A stretch of 6,100 bases of DNA. It comes from Vulcanimicrobiota bacterium (GTDB lineage Bacteria > Vulcanimicrobiota > Vulcanimicrobiia > Vulcanimicrobiales > Vulcanimicrobiaceae). This document shows, piece after piece, positions 6,088 to 6,100 of the stretch (the stretch's first letter is position 1; every line of letters starts with the position of its first letter). The position numbers and the translations under genes are program-made. Under the pieces are notes generated by a model, which was not told where the DNA came from, made no database searches, and saw only the letters and a list, made by a program, of their open reading frames with translations. The stretch covers positions 1-6,100 of the forward strand of contig JAFAOZ010000242.1 of NCBI GenBank assembly GCA_019247395.1, in the 5' to 3' direction.

Positions 6088-6100
6088 GACGTCGTGTGCA

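Overview
The window is densely coding (about 60-67% GC over most of it) and comes from a bacterium with a cell envelope that handles secreted and multi-pass membrane proteins. At least three of the four genes appear to start with GTG. The phylum cannot be fixed from the sequence. Nothing in it is phage-like or transposon-like, and I see no tRNA, rRNA or CRISPR array.

Layout, left to right. (1) Positions 1-1883, minus strand, running off the left edge: a secreted protein with a signal peptide, a FecR-type domain and at least ten tandem 40-residue TPR units. (2) Positions 1880-3571, minus strand, directly upstream of it in the same operon: a membrane protein with an extracytoplasmic CHASE2-like sensor domain, three transmembrane helices and a C-terminal cytoplasmic TIR domain. 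Its TGA stop overlaps the GTG start of gene 1 in a GTGA tetranucleotide. A 9+9 bp inverted repeat there covers both the start codon and the probable ribosome binding site. (3) Positions 3604 (or 3565) to 5316, plus strand, divergent from gene 2 with 32 bp or less between the start codons: an N-terminal SLOG nucleotide-binding domain followed by four transmembrane segments arranged as two SLATT-like hairpins. (4) Positions 5332-6087, minus strand, convergent with gene 3: the housekeeping prephenate dehydrogenase TyrA.

The interesting part is genes 1-3. TIR (NAD+ cleavage or signal production), SLOG (nucleotide-ligand sensing) and SLATT (predicted membrane effector) all belong to the toolkit of bacterial nucleotide-signalling and conflict systems. 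In Thoeris, a TIR enzyme makes an NAD-derived signal that a SLOG domain binds. Here the TIR is tethered to a transmembrane CHASE2 sensor, and the SLOG is fused to a candidate membrane-perturbing module rather than to a SIR2 NADase. A reasonable hypothesis is that an envelope signal, perhaps read with the help of the secreted FecR-TPR protein, activates the TIR, whose nucleotide product then triggers the SLOG-SLATT protein. The domain calls rest on visible motifs. The pathway is inference from gene order and family knowledge. No gene for a known complete defence system is in the window, and tyrA is probably just an unrelated neighbour.
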